DNA of 64,000 nucleotides from Alkalibacillus salilacus (GCF_030812915.1 NZ_JAUSTQ010000003.1:186001-250000), one strand, 5' to 3'. Positions 1-9,934 are shown, counted from the first letter of the stretch. Translations and numbers: made by a program. Notes: generated by a model not told the origin, from the sequence alone.

Positions 1-1225
1 TGATTCTCGGGTAATAAAAAATAGCTTCATCCACTTCAGATGATGATCCTTTTTTATATGCACCTATTTGAATCAGTTCACGATTTTCTTCGTATGTAGC
101 TAATAACGATTTAACACGGTGAGCAAGCTGTTGATGCTCTTGATGAACGATTTTAGACATGAGACGGCTTATCGATTTCATAATATTAATCGCAGGATAT
201 TGTCCTTGTTCAGCAAGCTGACGGTCTAAAACTAGATGGCCATCTAACAATCCTCTTACAGCATCAGAAATAGGTTCATCTAAATCGTCTCCATCGACTA
301 AAACAGTATAAAATGCCGTGATACTTCCTCGCTGATCAGGCCCCGTTCGTTCTAATAGTTGTGGAAGTAAAGCAAAAACACTTGGCGTATACCCTTTTGT
401 TGTAGGTGGTTCACCACTAGCTAAGCCAAGTTCACGTTGTGCCATCGCAATTCGTGTAATCGAATCCATCATCAAGTTGACATGATAGCCTTGGTCACGA
501 AAGTATTCAGCAATTGCCGTGGCAGTACTAGCTCCCTTTATACGTTGTAATGCTGGCTGGTCTGAAGTGGCGACAACAACAATTGATCGTTTTAAGCCTT
601 CAGGTCCCAAGTCATGTTCGATAAACTCTCGAACTTCACGACCACGTTCACCTAATAAAGCAAAAACGTTAATTTCTGCGTCACTATTTTTAGCTAACAT
701 TCCTAGCAAGGTGCTCTTACCAACACCACTACCTGCAAAAATACCTATACGTTGCCCTTTACCTACAGTTAAACAACTATCAATGGCTTTAACCCCAGTT
801 GAAACAACCTGATCAATTGGCGCTCTAGAAAGAGGATTAGGTGGTTTTTGTTCTATATCAAACGATGTAAGATTACCTGATAAGGATTGTTCATCTAGTG
901 GTTCACCTAATCCGTTTAATACTCTACCAATCAATTCTTCTCCAACTTGAATATGAGGTGTACGATGAGTGGATTCTACTAAACTATCAGGTCCGATTTT
1001 ATTCGTTTGCTCATATGGCATAAGCAAAACATGTTGATCTTGAAACCCTACTACTTCTGCCTTGATCGCATCGCCTTGCTGACCGGTATAAATAAAACAA
1101 ACATCACCAATATTTGTCTCCGGCCCTTTCGATTCAATCAGCAAACCAACACTTCTGTTTACTCTTCCATACCGTTTAACTGTGCTAGTTTGTTCAATTT
1201 GATTCAAGATACTTTCAACGACCAT
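1..1225 (-). CDS. fliI: Flagellar export ATPase FliI (3' end cut by window edge)
   Basis: ATPase of the flagellar type III export apparatus, related to F1-ATPase beta; it works with FliH at the cytoplasmic face of the basal body. The frame stays open from the ATG at 1225 to the window edge, giving 408 codons, so about 30 C-terminal residues are missing. The Walker A motif (GSGVGKST) is readable around 700-725 (minus strand) and the ALLGERGREV and MDSITR motifs follow. The start lies 7 nt after the fliH stop and has an AGAGG ribosome site. It is the last visible gene of the flgB-fliI run. Identity is secure from the ATPase motifs and the position after fliH. Confidence 0.95.
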   Translation of the reverse strand, partial: MVVESILNQIEQTSTVKRYGRVNRSVGLLIESKGPETNIGDVCFIYTGQQGDAIKAEVVGFQDQHVLLMPYEQTNKIGPDSLVESTHRTPHIQVGEELIGRVLNGLGEPLDEQSLSGNLTSFDIEQKPPNPLSRAPIDQVVSTGVKAIDSCLTVGKGQRIGIFAGSGVGKSTLLGMLAKNSDAEINVFALLGERGREVREFIEHDLGPEGLKRSIVVVATSDQPALQRIKGASTATAIAEYFRDQGYHVNLMMDSITRIAMAQRELGLASGEPPTTKGYTPSVFALLPQLLERTGPDQRGSITAFYTVLVDGDDLDEPISDAVRGLLDGHLVLDRQLAEQGQYPAINIMKSISRLMSKIVHQEHQQLAHRVKSLLATYEENRELIQIGAYKKGSSSEVDEAIFYYPRI

Positions 1226-1232
1226 AGTAAGA

Positions 1233-1982
1233 TTACCTCTCCACTTCATTAAGTAAAGTCCGTTTCAACTCATTTAGTTGAGTATCAATCGATATATCAA
1301 TTTGACCCTGTTCTGTTTCAATAACACAACCAAATTCTTCAATTGATTTCTTAGGATAGATTGATAGAGTTGAATAATTATTAAGCATTTCTTGTAGTGA
1401 TTCTTTATGATCTAACACCATTTGGTATTGGGTTGCATGGACATATACTTTGATTTCTGGCTGGTCTGACACTTCTTCTATCGCCTCTTGAATGATTGGC
1501 ATCAACCTTGATTCATCTTCTTGCAAATACTGGCGGACAATTTTTTCTGCTGCTTTCATGGCAATCAATAAAATTGAATCTTCTGCAGATTTAACTTGTT
1601 CGTGATAATCAAGGTTCGCCTTTTCTAGAACTGAATTGGCTTTCTCAATTAACTCATTATACTGAGCTTCACCTTGCTCTTCACCTTTTTGAAACCCTTC
1701 TTGATAGCCTTGTTCATGAGCCTGTTTATAAGCTGTCTCTTTCTCTTGTTCGAATTGCTCTCGTTCTTGATTAATTTGACTTTGTGCGTCGTTGATGATC
1801 TGTTCCGCCTGTTGTTTCGCTTCAGCTAGTTTATTCTCTGCTTCTTCTAACTTTTCATTAATAATCGATTCTGTATCAACTTCATGATCATTATGTATTT
1901 CAGGCTCCTCTTGAACCTGAATGGGTTTTAATTGAATCGTTTTATGTTCATCACTCTTTGAAAAACGGTAAAGATTAGACAA
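1233..1982 (-). CDS. fliH: Flagellar assembly protein FliH (TTG start)
   Basis: Regulator of the FliI ATPase that ties it to the export gate and C ring. The 249-aa product has a long acidic, Glu/Gln-rich coiled coil (about residues 30-120) and a C-terminal FliH/V-ATPase E-like domain. The frame extends upstream to an ATG at 2021, deep inside fliG. I prefer the TTG at 1982, because a GGAGGTGA site lies 9 nt before it and the product then begins MSNLYRF. This gives an 8-nt overlap with the fliG stop, typical of translational coupling. The start is inferred; the gene call rests on position and coiled-coil character. Confidence 0.88.
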   Translation of the reverse strand: MSNLYRFSKSDEHKTIQLKPIQVQEEPEIHNDHEVDTESIINEKLEEAENKLAEAKQQAEQIINDAQSQINQEREQFEQEKETAYKQAHEQGYQEGFQKGEEQGEAQYNELIEKANSVLEKANLDYHEQVKSAEDSILLIAMKAAEKIVRQYLQEDESRLMPIIQEAIEEVSDQPEIKVYVHATQYQMVLDHKESLQEMLNNYSTLSIYPKKSIEEFGCVIETEQGQIDISIDTQLNELKRTLLNEVER

Positions 1983-2988
1983 TGATATCGTCACCTCCAC
2001 CACGTGCGATGACGATCTCACCCATCTCCTCTAAGCGACGGATCGTACCAACGATACGTGTCTGAGCCTCTTCTACATCCTTCAAGCGAACAGGTCCCAT
2101 GATTTCAATTTCTTCTTTCATTGTTTCAGCCATTCGATTAGACATATTATTAAATAATGTTTCTTTTACTTCATCACTTGCTACTTTAAGTGATAACATT
2201 AAATCTTCATTCTCAGTATCACGAATTACGCGCTGAATAGCACGATTATCTAACGTCACAATATCTTCAAAGACAAACATACGTTTCTTGATATCTTCTG
2301 CTAACTCAGGATCTTGTACTTCTAAGTCATCTAAAATCGTACGTTCAGTTGTACGGTCAACGCTATTTAAGATGTTAACAATTGACTCAATTCCACCTGC
2401 TTCGGCATAATCATCCGTTACAGTCGTAGATAGCTTCTTCTCTAATAAATGCTCAACCTCATTAACGATCTCAGGAGATGTTGATTGCATGACAGCTATT
2501 CGTCTTGCAATATCTGACTGAGATTCCTCTGGTAAATTGGATAAGATTTGAGATGATTGTTCGGCCTCTAAATACGATAAGACTAAAGCAATTGTTTGAG
2601 GATGTTCATTTTGAATAAAATTATAGATTTGACCAGCATCTGCTTTACGTGCGAAATCAAACGGTTTTACTTGAAGTGACGTGGTCAAACGATCAATGAT
2701 CTTACCAGCTTTATCATCCCCTAAAGCCTTTTCGAGTACTGTTTTAGCATAATTAATACCGCCTTGAGCAATGTAATCTTGAGCGACAGCTATTTGATGA
2801 AATTCATCCATAATGTCGTCTTTTTGTTCTGAATCCACTTTCTTTACAGATGAGATTTCAAGCGTTAATTGCTCAATCTCTTCTTCGGTTAAATGTTTAT
2901 AAACTTCCGCAGACACATCTGGCCCTAAAGAAATGAGGAGTGCTGCCGCTTTTTGTTTTCCAGATAAATCTTTCTTCTGAGCAGTCAT
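1975..2988 (-). CDS. fliG: Flagellar motor switch protein FliG
   Basis: C-ring protein that sits on FliF and interacts with the stator, so it transmits torque and switches rotation direction. The 337-aa length is normal for the family. The EHPQ motif of the middle domain is visible near residues 128-131, followed by a run typical of FliG (TIALVLSYL). The C-terminal domain carries charged residues of the torque helix (around DNRAIQRVIRDTE). It lies 18 nt downstream of fliF and overlaps fliH. No anomalies seen. Confidence 0.97.
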   Translation of the reverse strand: MTAQKKDLSGKQKAAALLISLGPDVSAEVYKHLTEEEIEQLTLEISSVKKVDSEQKDDIMDEFHQIAVAQDYIAQGGINYAKTVLEKALGDDKAGKIIDRLTTSLQVKPFDFARKADAGQIYNFIQNEHPQTIALVLSYLEAEQSSQILSNLPEESQSDIARRIAVMQSTSPEIVNEVEHLLEKKLSTTVTDDYAEAGGIESIVNILNSVDRTTERTILDDLEVQDPELAEDIKKRMFVFEDIVTLDNRAIQRVIRDTENEDLMLSLKVASDEVKETLFNNMSNRMAETMKEEIEIMGPVRLKDVEEAQTRIVGTIRRLEEMGEIVIARGGGDDIIV

Positions 2989-3006
2989 ATGACTCCTACT
3001 CCCCCT

Positions 3007-4590
3007 TTAATCATCAATCCATGAGCGAAGTAACTTAGCGAAATCTTCTGGTTTATCTTTCGCCATTTGTTCAAGTTGTTTTCGTCTAACATCAGATTCT
3101 GTTTCTTCTCTTTCTAGTGTGTAATCTCGTTCTTCTTGGGTGACGCGTTGTTCAACAACTTCATCGACTTCTTCTTTTTGATTGCGTCTTCTTAATAGAA
3201 TGAATAATAGAATGACGACGGATAAAATTAATAAAGCGCCGGCTATATACATCCAAGTTGGAATCCCTACGCCTCCTGATTCGAAATCAGGTGCACCAGA
3301 AAATTCTTGAAATACAATTGAATACTTATCTGCAGGGTCAAACGTATCTTCTTCACCTGGGATCGAAGTTTCAACAACTGTTGATAGAATCGATTGAACA
3401 TCTTCTTCAACAGCCATCTGTTCTTCTTCAGTTAATTGCACCGTTTCCCCTGTTTCATTTTCAATAGTATTATCAACTGCGACTTGAATACCTAAATCTC
3501 GTATTTCATAAGGACTCTCTACAATCTCATTACGGACACGATTGAACTCATTGTTAATCGTTTCTCGAACATTTTCATAATCGGAAACTTCTTCTCCGTC
3601 TTCTGTGACAGCAGGCAATTCAGGTATATCACCTTCACCATCAACCATGTCTCCACCGTCATAACCTGTATAAGTTTCAGTTACGCGTTCAACACTGACA
3701 GGTAATCCTTCCATTGTTTCCATATCAACTGGTTCGACCAGTTGCTCAACTGTATTCTCTTGGGAGAAATCTATATCAGATGAAACAGAAACAACAACTT
3801 TATTTTGTCCCATCATCGTTCCTAACATTTTCTGGACTTCACGTTGAATATCTTGTTCAATATCATCTTTGATTTGTTTATTTTCGGCATATGTACTACT
3901 TGTACCAGTTCCAGAACCTTCTAAGTCATAATAATTAAAATTTTGATCCATAATAGCAATATTTTCGGGTTGTAGGTTTGGTACAGCTTTTGAAACCATG
4001 TGATACAAACTTTGTACTTGACTTTGGTCAAATGAGTTTCCGTATCCCGTATTAATGGTTACTGAAGCTGATGCTTCACCTGTTTGATCAGCAACAAATA
4101 CAGATTCTTCTGCTTCATTAATTAAAACATTCGCATCTGAAATTCCTGAAATACTGGTGATCAAATTGGATAACTCCGTTTGCAAAGCATCTCTTTCAAT
4201 AATTTGTCTTTCTTCATCTGTCATTCCCCAAGAGACATTATCACTAAAAAATGAGTAGTCAATATTTCCACTGTCTGGAATCCCTTGGGCTGCTAAATCG
4301 ACAACCAACTCATCAGATTGTTCTTCAGGGACAAGGATTGTTGTCCCGCCATCCTCTAGTTCATGTGGTACACCTTGAGATTGTAATTCTTCTCGCAGAC
4401 TCCCTGCTTCCTCTACCGTTAAATTGCTGTATAGAGGAACCATATTCGGTGAACTTGCAAATAGAGTTAAAGAAATTATCAGCATGATAATCCCCAAAGT
4501 ACCTGCAAGGATGAGTGATTTCTGAGGAGTTGTTCTTGTTTTCCAAAACTCTGTTACTTTATTTCTATATGTTTTTACTGTTTCGTTCAT
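3007..4590 (-). CDS. fliF: Flagellar MS-ring protein FliF
   Basis: Forms the MS ring in the cytoplasmic membrane, the assembly base of the flagellum. The 527-aa protein has a short cytoplasmic N-terminus, a first membrane helix at about 25-45, the large external YscJ/FliF ring domains, a second membrane helix at about 446-466, and an acidic cytoplasmic tail that ends LLRSWIDD, the FliG-binding part. The external region is rich in Asp and Glu, more than I would expect from a freshwater Bacillus. It lies between fliE and fliG in the usual order. Confidence 0.97.
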   Translation of the reverse strand: MNETVKTYRNKVTEFWKTRTTPQKSLILAGTLGIIMLIISLTLFASSPNMVPLYSNLTVEEAGSLREELQSQGVPHELEDGGTTILVPEEQSDELVVDLAAQGIPDSGNIDYSFFSDNVSWGMTDEERQIIERDALQTELSNLITSISGISDANVLINEAEESVFVADQTGEASASVTINTGYGNSFDQSQVQSLYHMVSKAVPNLQPENIAIMDQNFNYYDLEGSGTGTSSTYAENKQIKDDIEQDIQREVQKMLGTMMGQNKVVVSVSSDIDFSQENTVEQLVEPVDMETMEGLPVSVERVTETYTGYDGGDMVDGEGDIPELPAVTEDGEEVSDYENVRETINNEFNRVRNEIVESPYEIRDLGIQVAVDNTIENETGETVQLTEEEQMAVEEDVQSILSTVVETSIPGEEDTFDPADKYSIVFQEFSGAPDFESGGVGIPTWMYIAGALLILSVVILLFILLRRRNQKEEVDEVVEQRVTQEERDYTLEREETESDVRRKQLEQMAKDKPEDFAKLLRSWIDD

Positions 4591-4633
4591 TGTAGTCCTC
4601 CGACTCTCAGAAAATCTTCATCAATTGGTTATT

Positions 4634-4951
4634 TTAAAGTTGCATACGCATAACTTTGTTATAAGCTTCGACAGCTTTATTTTGTACTTCTGTAGCTGTT
4701 TGCAAAGTCACACTAGCCTTTTCCGCCGCGATCATGACATTATGTAAATTATCAGCTTCTCCATTAACAAGAGCATTTGTTTGCTGATTGGATGCTTGTT
4801 GTGTTTCATTTACTTGGCTAATCGCGTTTTTCAACTCTTTTGCAAAGTTTTGTTGGACATCACTCGCACTAGCTGGGTTGTTTTGTTGAGTTTGCTGCTT
4901 AGCCACCTCGCCAGCTGCTTGAGTGAAAAATTGTGGGTCTATTGGTTTCAT
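4634..4951 (-). CDS. fliE: Flagellar hook-basal body protein FliE
   Basis: Small junction protein between the MS ring and the proximal rod, and an early export substrate. The 105-aa product has a polar Gln-rich N-terminal half and the conserved C-terminal segment ending in AYNKVMRMQL, which matches the FliE signature. It follows flgC after 10 nt and precedes fliF, the standard flgB-flgC-fliE-fliF order. No transmembrane segment or signal peptide is present, as expected for a type III export substrate. Confidence 0.95.
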   Translation of the reverse strand: MKPIDPQFFTQAAGEVAKQQTQQNNPASASDVQQNFAKELKNAISQVNETQQASNQQTNALVNGEADNLHNVMIAAEKASVTLQTATEVQNKAVEAYNKVMRMQL

Positions 4952-4961
4952 TCAAGTCACC

Positions 4962-5417
4962 TTACCTTCCAATTTCTAACGATTTCATCATCATTCCTTT
5001 TGATGCATTTAAAGCTGTTACGTTCGCTTCATACGAACGAGAAGTCGACATGAGCTCCAGCATTTCTTCAAGAGGGTTAACATTAGGTTTTTGAACATAA
5101 CCGTCTTCATTCGAATCAGGATGTGAAGGGTTGTATACTTCTTGGAAAGGAGAAGGATCTTCTTCAACCGAATTAATGCGCACCCCTCCACCAGGGTTGT
5201 CACTTTGATTTAATGATTTTTGTAAGAATGAATCAAAACTTGCGCCTCTTGATTCTTGAGAAACAATCTTACGACGATACGGTTCCCATTCGCCATCTTC
5301 GTTCAATTCAGCACGTGTCGTATCAGCGTTAGCAATGTTCGAGGATACGACATCCATTTTAAAACGATTAGCTGTTAAAGCACTTGCGTTCGTATTCATA
5401 CCTGAAAAGATACTCAT
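4962..5417 (-). CDS. flgC: Flagellar proximal rod protein FlgC
   Basis: Component of the flagellar rod. The 151-aa protein starts MSIFSGMNTNASALTANRF and carries the rod-family N-terminal signature ASALTANRFKMDVVSSNIAN. Its C-terminus (EMLELMSTSRSYEANVTALN) is the other conserved FlgBC helix. It is exported by the type III system without a cleaved signal. It starts 3 nt after the flgB stop, so the two are coupled. Confidence 0.97.
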   Translation of the reverse strand: MSIFSGMNTNASALTANRFKMDVVSSNIANADTTRAELNEDGEWEPYRRKIVSQESRGASFDSFLQKSLNQSDNPGGGVRINSVEEDPSPFQEVYNPSHPDSNEDGYVQKPNVNPLEEMLELMSTSRSYEANVTALNASKGMMMKSLEIGR

Positions 5418-5420
5418 GAT

Positions 5421-5801
5421 TTACCTACCTCCTACGACAGACTTAAGCGAACTGAATTTACCGTTAATTCGTTCTGTTAATGCCTCATAATACAGTTGAT
5501 TTTGTGCTAATTCATTCATTTCTTTATCAATATCGACACTGTTCCCATTATGGTTATATGTCGTATTTTGTCTGGAAGTTACATTAAATGATGATTCTTG
5601 ATCAGAAAAGGGAATATGCTGTTGATCAGTACGCTTTGCTTCAAAACTCGCAGCATTTAAATGATCCTTGAATGATACATGCTTAGCTTTATAACCTGGG
5701 GTATCAACATTTGCGATATTATTCCCAATGGTTTGATTCCTAGCTGAAGAATAATTAAGCCCTTGTTCCAAATTACTAATTGTTTGACCAAACAAACTCA
5801 A
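5421..5801 (-). CDS. flgB: Flagellar rod protein FlgB (TTG start)
   Basis: First rod gene of the fla/che operon. The 126-aa product shows the FlgB/FlgC N-terminal signature (NQTIGNNIANVDTPGYKAK) and a C-terminal helix (NQLYYEALTERI). The start codon is TTG, preceded by AAAGAAAGGTGGGGG. It is separated from codY by a strong terminator at 5977-6009, so the flagellar operon should have its own promoter in the AT-rich 5802-5976 stretch. I could not pick a convincing sigma-A or sigma-D pair there; a weak CGATAAT box is present on the minus strand near 5845. Confidence 0.95.
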   Translation of the reverse strand: MSLFGQTISNLEQGLNYSSARNQTIGNNIANVDTPGYKAKHVSFKDHLNAASFEAKRTDQQHIPFSDQESSFNVTSRQNTTYNHNGNSVDIDKEMNELAQNQLYYEALTERINGKFSSLKSVVGGR

Positions 5802-5976
5802 TCGACCCCCACCTTTCTTTTGAAATTTTCGAATCTATATGTATTATCGTATTTCCTTATATTATTACATAAATCCGCAAAAAATAACACAGAGTTTTGC
5901 TCAAAAATTTTTATATTTTGTCGATATTAATAGATAAGGTTCTATAGAACTAGTAAAAACATACTATATTTTGATC

Positions 5977-6009
5977 AAAAAAAGGCTAGCTGATTATAAC
6001 CAGCTAGCC
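5977..6009 (-). terminator. Rho-independent terminator after codY
   Basis: Perfect 9-bp stem GGCTAGCTG/CAGCTAGCC with an 8-nt loop, followed on the minus strand by seven T residues. It lies 13 nt after the codY stop and closes the xerC-hslVU-codY operon before flgB. Confidence 0.93.
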
Positions 6010-6021
6010 TTTAGTCTTAGT

Positions 6022-6801
6022 TTATAGCATATTGACTTTTTCTAATTCTACTAAGAATTTGTCATTTAATACTTTAATATACGTTCCTTTCATTCCTAAT
6101 GACCGTGATTCAATGACGCCTGCACTTTCTAGTTTACGTAGAGCGTTTACAATCACTGATCGTGTGATACCTACACGATCCGCTACTTTACTAGCTACAA
6201 GCAGCCCTTCGTTTCCTTCTAATTCATTAAAGATATGTTCAATCGCTTCAAGCTCACTATATGATAATGAATTGATCGCCATTTGAACAACAGCTTTACT
6301 GCGAGCTTCTTCTTCAATTTGTTCAGATTTTTGATGCAAGATTTCCATACCTACAACAGTAGCACCATATTCAGCTAATAAAAGATCATCTTCATTAAAT
6401 GATTCTTCAATTCGACTTAGAATTAGAGTGCCTAGTCGTTCGCCACCACCAATAATTGGAGTGATTGTCGTTAAACCATTTTGAAATAATTCTTTGTTTT
6501 CAACTGGGAATGCTGTGTACTCACTGTCAATATCAATATTTGCTGTTGTTTCTTGAATACTAAATAAATTGTTTGTATATTCTTCTGGGAATTGACGTTC
6601 TTCTAACATCGTTTTCATTCGTTCGTTTTCAATCTCTTGTTTAATGGCAAAACCTAATAATTTACCTTTACGACTCAATACAAAAATGTTCGCACCTATC
6701 ACATCACGTAATGTAGCAGACATGTCGTTGAAGTTAACGGCTTTTCCTTGGGTTTTTTGAAGCATTGCGTTAATCACGCGTGCTTTTTCTAATAAATTCA
6801 T
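6022..6801 (-). CDS. codY: GTP- and branched-chain amino acid-sensing regulator CodY
   Basis: Global repressor of stationary-phase and nutrient genes in low-GC Firmicutes; it binds DNA when loaded with isoleucine/valine and GTP. The 259-aa length is the family norm. The N-terminal GAF domain spans about 1-155. The winged helix near the C-terminus is nearly invariant: [20 protein letters not shown] around residues 203-222. It is the last gene of the xerC-hslV-hslU-codY operon, as in B. subtilis, and ends at a strong terminator. Confidence 0.99.
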   Translation of the reverse strand: MNLLEKARVINAMLQKTQGKAVNFNDMSATLRDVIGANIFVLSRKGKLLGFAIKQEIENERMKTMLEERQFPEEYTNNLFSIQETTANIDIDSEYTAFPVENKELFQNGLTTITPIIGGGERLGTLILSRIEESFNEDDLLLAEYGATVVGMEILHQKSEQIEEEARSKAVVQMAINSLSYSELEAIEHIFNELEGNEGLLVASKVADRVGITRSVIVNALRKLESAGVIESRSLGMKGTYIKVLNDKFLVELEKVNML

Positions 6802-6818
6802 TTTTCATTCCTCCTAGA

Positions 6819-8213
6819 TTATAAGATATATTCAGATAGATCTTTATTTTTAACGATGGAAGATAACTTGTCATCTACGTAAGGGGCTGTAATCTCAATT
6901 TTTTCCATCGTAATATCTGGTGCTTCAAATGATAAGTCTTCTAATAATTTTTCCATTATAGTGTGCAAACGTCTTGCACCTATATTATCTGTTTCCTGGT
7001 TCACTTCGAAAGCAATTTCAGCGATGCGTTCAATCGCTTCTTCTGTAAACTCAACACGAATACCTTCTGTTTCAAGAAGCGCAGTATATTGTTTGATAAT
7101 CGCATTAGAAGGTTCAGTTAAGATGTTAATAAAATCTTGAACAATTAGCTTATTCAATTCAACACGAATCGGGAAACGCCCTTGTAATTCAGGAATTAAA
7201 TCAGACGGTTTCGCCGTATGAAATGCTCCTGCTGCAATAAATAGCATGTAATCCGTTTTAATTGCTCCATACTTTGTCATAATCGTTGAACCTTCAACGA
7301 TTGGTAATATGTCACGCTGAACACCTTCTCGCGAGACATTCGCTTGTTTGTTATCTTGACCACAAACCTTGTCAATTTCATCAATGAAGATAATTCCTGA
7401 TTGTTCAGCTTGCTCAATAGCCTTCTGGTGAACTTCATCCATATCGATTAATTTTTCTGCTTCAGTTTGAGTTAAGACTTCACGCGCATCTTTAACAGGT
7501 AGTTTTCGCTTTTTGGTTTTATTCGGCATGAACTGGTTGAGTGCATCTTGCATGTTCATACCCATTTGTTCCATACCCGAACCTTGTAACATATCAAACA
7601 TTGATGACTGTTGTTCTTCGACCTCAATGGTTACTGTTTCATTCTCTAGTTGTCCTTGGTCAAGCTGCGTTTTTACATGGCGGCGTTTGTTCGCGTAATT
7701 TTCTTGTTCTTCAGCGTCTTCTTCTGGCTGTTGCTGCTGCTGATTAAACAACATTTCTAAAGGATTCTTAGAAGCCTGATTTGATTGCTTTTTCTTTCCG
7801 CCAACAAGTAAGTCTACTAATTGTTCATTAGCAGCCTCACGCGCTCTTGTCTGAACTTCAAGCATCTTTTCTTCTCTTACCATGCGGACGCTAGTTTCAA
7901 CAAGATCACGCACCATTGATTCGACATCACGGCCAACATAGCCAACTTCTGTGAATTTAGTGGCTTCTACTTTAGAAAAAGGTGCTCCAACTAACTTTGC
8001 TAAACGACGTGCTAATTCTGTTTTACCAACACCTGTTGGGCCAATCATTAAAATGTTTTTCGGGACAATTTCATCTCGCATCTCTTCAGATAAATTCATC
8101 CTACGATACCGGTTTCTTAGCGCAACGGCTAAAGCTCGTTTAGCATCTGTTTGACCGATAATATATTGATCCAGTTGGTCTACAATTTGTTTAGGTGTTG
8201 CTTTTGTACTCAT
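6819..8213 (-). CDS. hslU: HslU (ClpY), ATPase subunit of the HslUV protease
   Basis: AAA+ unfoldase that feeds proteins into the HslV peptidase chamber. The 464-aa protein has Walker A (GPTGVGKT, residues 58-65), the pore motif GYVGRDVES, Walker B (IIFIDEID), and a Gln/acid-rich I-domain in the middle. The arginine finger and sensor regions ([24 protein letters not shown]) are intact. Its ATG overlaps the hslV stop in a TAATG arrangement, so translation is coupled. Confidence 0.98.
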   Translation of the reverse strand: MSTKATPKQIVDQLDQYIIGQTDAKRALAVALRNRYRRMNLSEEMRDEIVPKNILMIGPTGVGKTELARRLAKLVGAPFSKVEATKFTEVGYVGRDVESMVRDLVETSVRMVREEKMLEVQTRAREAANEQLVDLLVGGKKKQSNQASKNPLEMLFNQQQQQPEEDAEEQENYANKRRHVKTQLDQGQLENETVTIEVEEQQSSMFDMLQGSGMEQMGMNMQDALNQFMPNKTKKRKLPVKDAREVLTQTEAEKLIDMDEVHQKAIEQAEQSGIIFIDEIDKVCGQDNKQANVSREGVQRDILPIVEGSTIMTKYGAIKTDYMLFIAAGAFHTAKPSDLIPELQGRFPIRVELNKLIVQDFINILTEPSNAIIKQYTALLETEGIRVEFTEEAIERIAEIAFEVNQETDNIGARRLHTIMEKLLEDLSFEAPDITMEKIEITAPYVDDKLSSIVKNKDLSEYIL

Positions 8214-8776
8214 TAATGAGAATCTCCTTTATCGTCTAGTGTCTCTAAAATAATTTCGTCATTGGTATAGACACAAACTTCACTTGCAATTTGCAGAGCG
8301 GCCTGCGCAATATTAGCTGCGGATTGATCTTCAGAATAGCGTTTTAATGCGCGCCCTGCACTCAAAGCATAATGCCCTCCTGAGCCAATAGCTAAAATAT
8401 CATCATCTGGTTCAATTACTTCACCAGTACCTGATACTAGCAGCATTTGATCTTCATTCATGACGATCAACATCGCTTCAAGACGGCGTAACACTTTATC
8501 GCTTCGCCACTCTTTGGCTAATTCAACTGCAGAGCGACTTAGATTACCATTATACTGTTCTAACTTAGCTTCAAACTTTTCGGATAACGTAAAAGCATCA
8601 GCAACTGATCCAGCAAAACCAGCTAGAACCTGACCATGATATAATTTTCTTACTTTTTTAGCTTTATGTTTCATAACGACAGCATTACCAAATGTAACTT
8701 GTCCGTCGCCTGACATTGCAGCTTCACCCTTGTGGCGTACTGCAAAAATCGTTGTAGCATGAAACGATTGTTCCAT
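8213..8776 (-). CDS. hslV: HslV (ClpQ), peptidase subunit of the HslUV protease
   Basis: Proteasome-beta-like peptidase of the HslUV complex. The 187-aa sequence is typical ([40 protein letters not shown]). The N-terminus reads [11 protein letters not shown]. Most HslV proteins expose Thr after Met removal, and I recall B. subtilis starting with [10 protein letters not shown] and using an N-terminal Ser. Here residue 2 is Glu, which should block Met aminopeptidase, so the nucleophile (Ser4 or Thr8) would need processing. The ATG has a good GAGGG ribosome site and I see no better start. See finding. Confidence 0.97.
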   Translation of the reverse strand: MEQSFHATTIFAVRHKGEAAMSGDGQVTFGNAVVMKHKAKKVRKLYHGQVLAGFAGSVADAFTLSEKFEAKLEQYNGNLSRSAVELAKEWRSDKVLRRLEAMLIVMNEDQMLLVSGTGEVIEPDDDILAIGSGGHYALSAGRALKRYSEDQSAANIAQAALQIASEVCVYTNDEIILETLDDKGDSH

Positions 8777-8791
8777 TTTATCCCTCTTTCA

Positions 8792-9691
8792 CTACGCTCG
8801 TGGATGAGCATTGTTATAAATATTTTGTAGATAGTCCTTAGTAACATGGGTGTAAATTTGTGTTGAAGACAAACTTTCGTGCCCGAGTAATTCTTGGACT
8901 GAACGCATATCTGCACCTTGATTTAGTAAATGCGTTGCAAAAGTATGCCTTAACTTATGGGGATGAATAGTACTTGTTATCGCGGCACGTTTCATCATTT
9001 CATTTAAAATATAGCGTACACCTTCGTCAGTTAAAGGATCACCACGATGATTTAAAAATACATAATCAGATGCCTCATTTGTTTTATGAGCTAGTTCCAC
9101 CCGACCATCATGTAAGTATGTAACTAAAGCATCTTCAGCATACGCTCCAAATGGAACATAACGCTGCTTCTTCCCCTTCCCTTGTACCAGAACTGTTTTC
9201 AAGGAAAAGTCGAAATTGTCTTGTTTCATTTGAACAAGTTCACTCACACGAACACCTGTCGCATAGAGCATTTCTACAATGGCTTGATTTCGCTGACCAA
9301 GTGGTGTACTTACATCTTCAGTTTCAAACAACTTAGCTAATTCTTCCTCATAAAAAAATTGAGGTATTTTCCGGTCACGCTTAGGTGACGAGACATACTC
9401 GATCGGATTAACACTGACAAAGCCTTCCTTCTCTAAAAACGTATAAAAAGACCTCAGGCTCGATAATTTACGTGAAACCGATACTCGAGACAGACCTTCT
9501 TCGTATAGTTCCGTCAAATAGATACGAAGATCGGACTGTTTAATCTCAGAAAATCCATCAATCTGTTCTTTCGTGATAAAGCGAGAGAATTGATCTAAAT
9601 CAGTCATATATTGATCAACCGTATACGAAGATGCGTGACGTTCTACCACCAGAAATTGTTTGAAATCATGCAATAGTTTTTCTGAGGTCAT
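8792..9691 (-). CDS. xerC: Tyrosine recombinase XerC (CodV)
   Basis: Site-specific recombinase that, with XerD, resolves chromosome dimers at dif. The N-terminal SAM-like domain (about 5-90) is followed by the catalytic domain with Arg in ATGVRVSELV, His-x-x-Arg in HKLRHTFATHL, His in LGHESLSSTQ and the Tyr nucleophile in QIYTHVT. The frame opens at 9718, but I choose the ATG at 9691 because AGGAGGGGG (9696-9704) lies just upstream of it; this gives 299 aa, close to family length. In B. subtilis trmFO lies between topA and this gene; here it does not. Confidence 0.96.
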   Translation of the reverse strand: MTSEKLLHDFKQFLVVERHASSYTVDQYMTDLDQFSRFITKEQIDGFSEIKQSDLRIYLTELYEEGLSRVSVSRKLSSLRSFYTFLEKEGFVSVNPIEYVSSPKRDRKIPQFFYEEELAKLFETEDVSTPLGQRNQAIVEMLYATGVRVSELVQMKQDNFDFSLKTVLVQGKGKKQRYVPFGAYAEDALVTYLHDGRVELAHKTNEASDYVFLNHRGDPLTDEGVRYILNEMMKRAAITSTIHPHKLRHTFATHLLNQGADMRSVQELLGHESLSSTQIYTHVTKDYLQNIYNNAHPRA

Positions 9692-9824
9692 AGAACCCCC
9701 TCCTCTTAGCTTTACCATTTAAAATTTTATCAAACTTTTCAAAATAATACAACAATTTTCACATTTTTGTCACTTTTTGCTGATCACCGTCATTTCAATT
9801 ATGAAGCTTCCTCACCAATAGCAA

Positions 9825-9853
9825 ATTTTAAACGAAGTGAAATTGTGTGTCAA
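9825..9853 (-). promoter_or_regulatory. Sigma-A promoter for xerC-hslVU-codY
   Basis: On the minus strand TTGACA (9848-9853) and TAAAAT (9825-9830) are separated by 17 bp, an almost ideal sigma-A promoter. It lies after the topA terminator and about 130 nt before the xerC start. Confidence 0.75.
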
Positions 9854-9904
9854 TTTAAAATACTTAACTATTTTCATCTTTCACAATTTGTTTGAAAAAT
9901 ATAC

Positions 9905-9934
9905 AAAAAAGAGCTAACGAATAATCGTTAGCTC
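9905..9934 (-). terminator. Rho-independent terminator after topA
   Basis: Perfect 10-bp stem GAGCTAACGA/TCGTTAGCTC with a 4-nt loop (ATAA), followed on the minus strand by T6. It lies 6 nt after the topA stop. Confidence 0.93.

Noticed and set aside
1983-2021. ATG at 2021 as the fliH start
   Set aside because: It would overlap fliG by 47 nt and has a poorer ribosome site than the TTG at 1982.
5802-5976. Sigma-D or sigma-A promoter for flgB
   Set aside because: A CGATAAT-like -10 exists on the minus strand but no convincing TAAA or TTGACA partner at the right spacing.
9721-9780. Possible CodY box AATTTTCACATTTTT in front of xerC
   Set aside because: Only about 11 of 15 positions match AATTTTCWGAAAATT, which is expected by chance in such AT-rich DNA.
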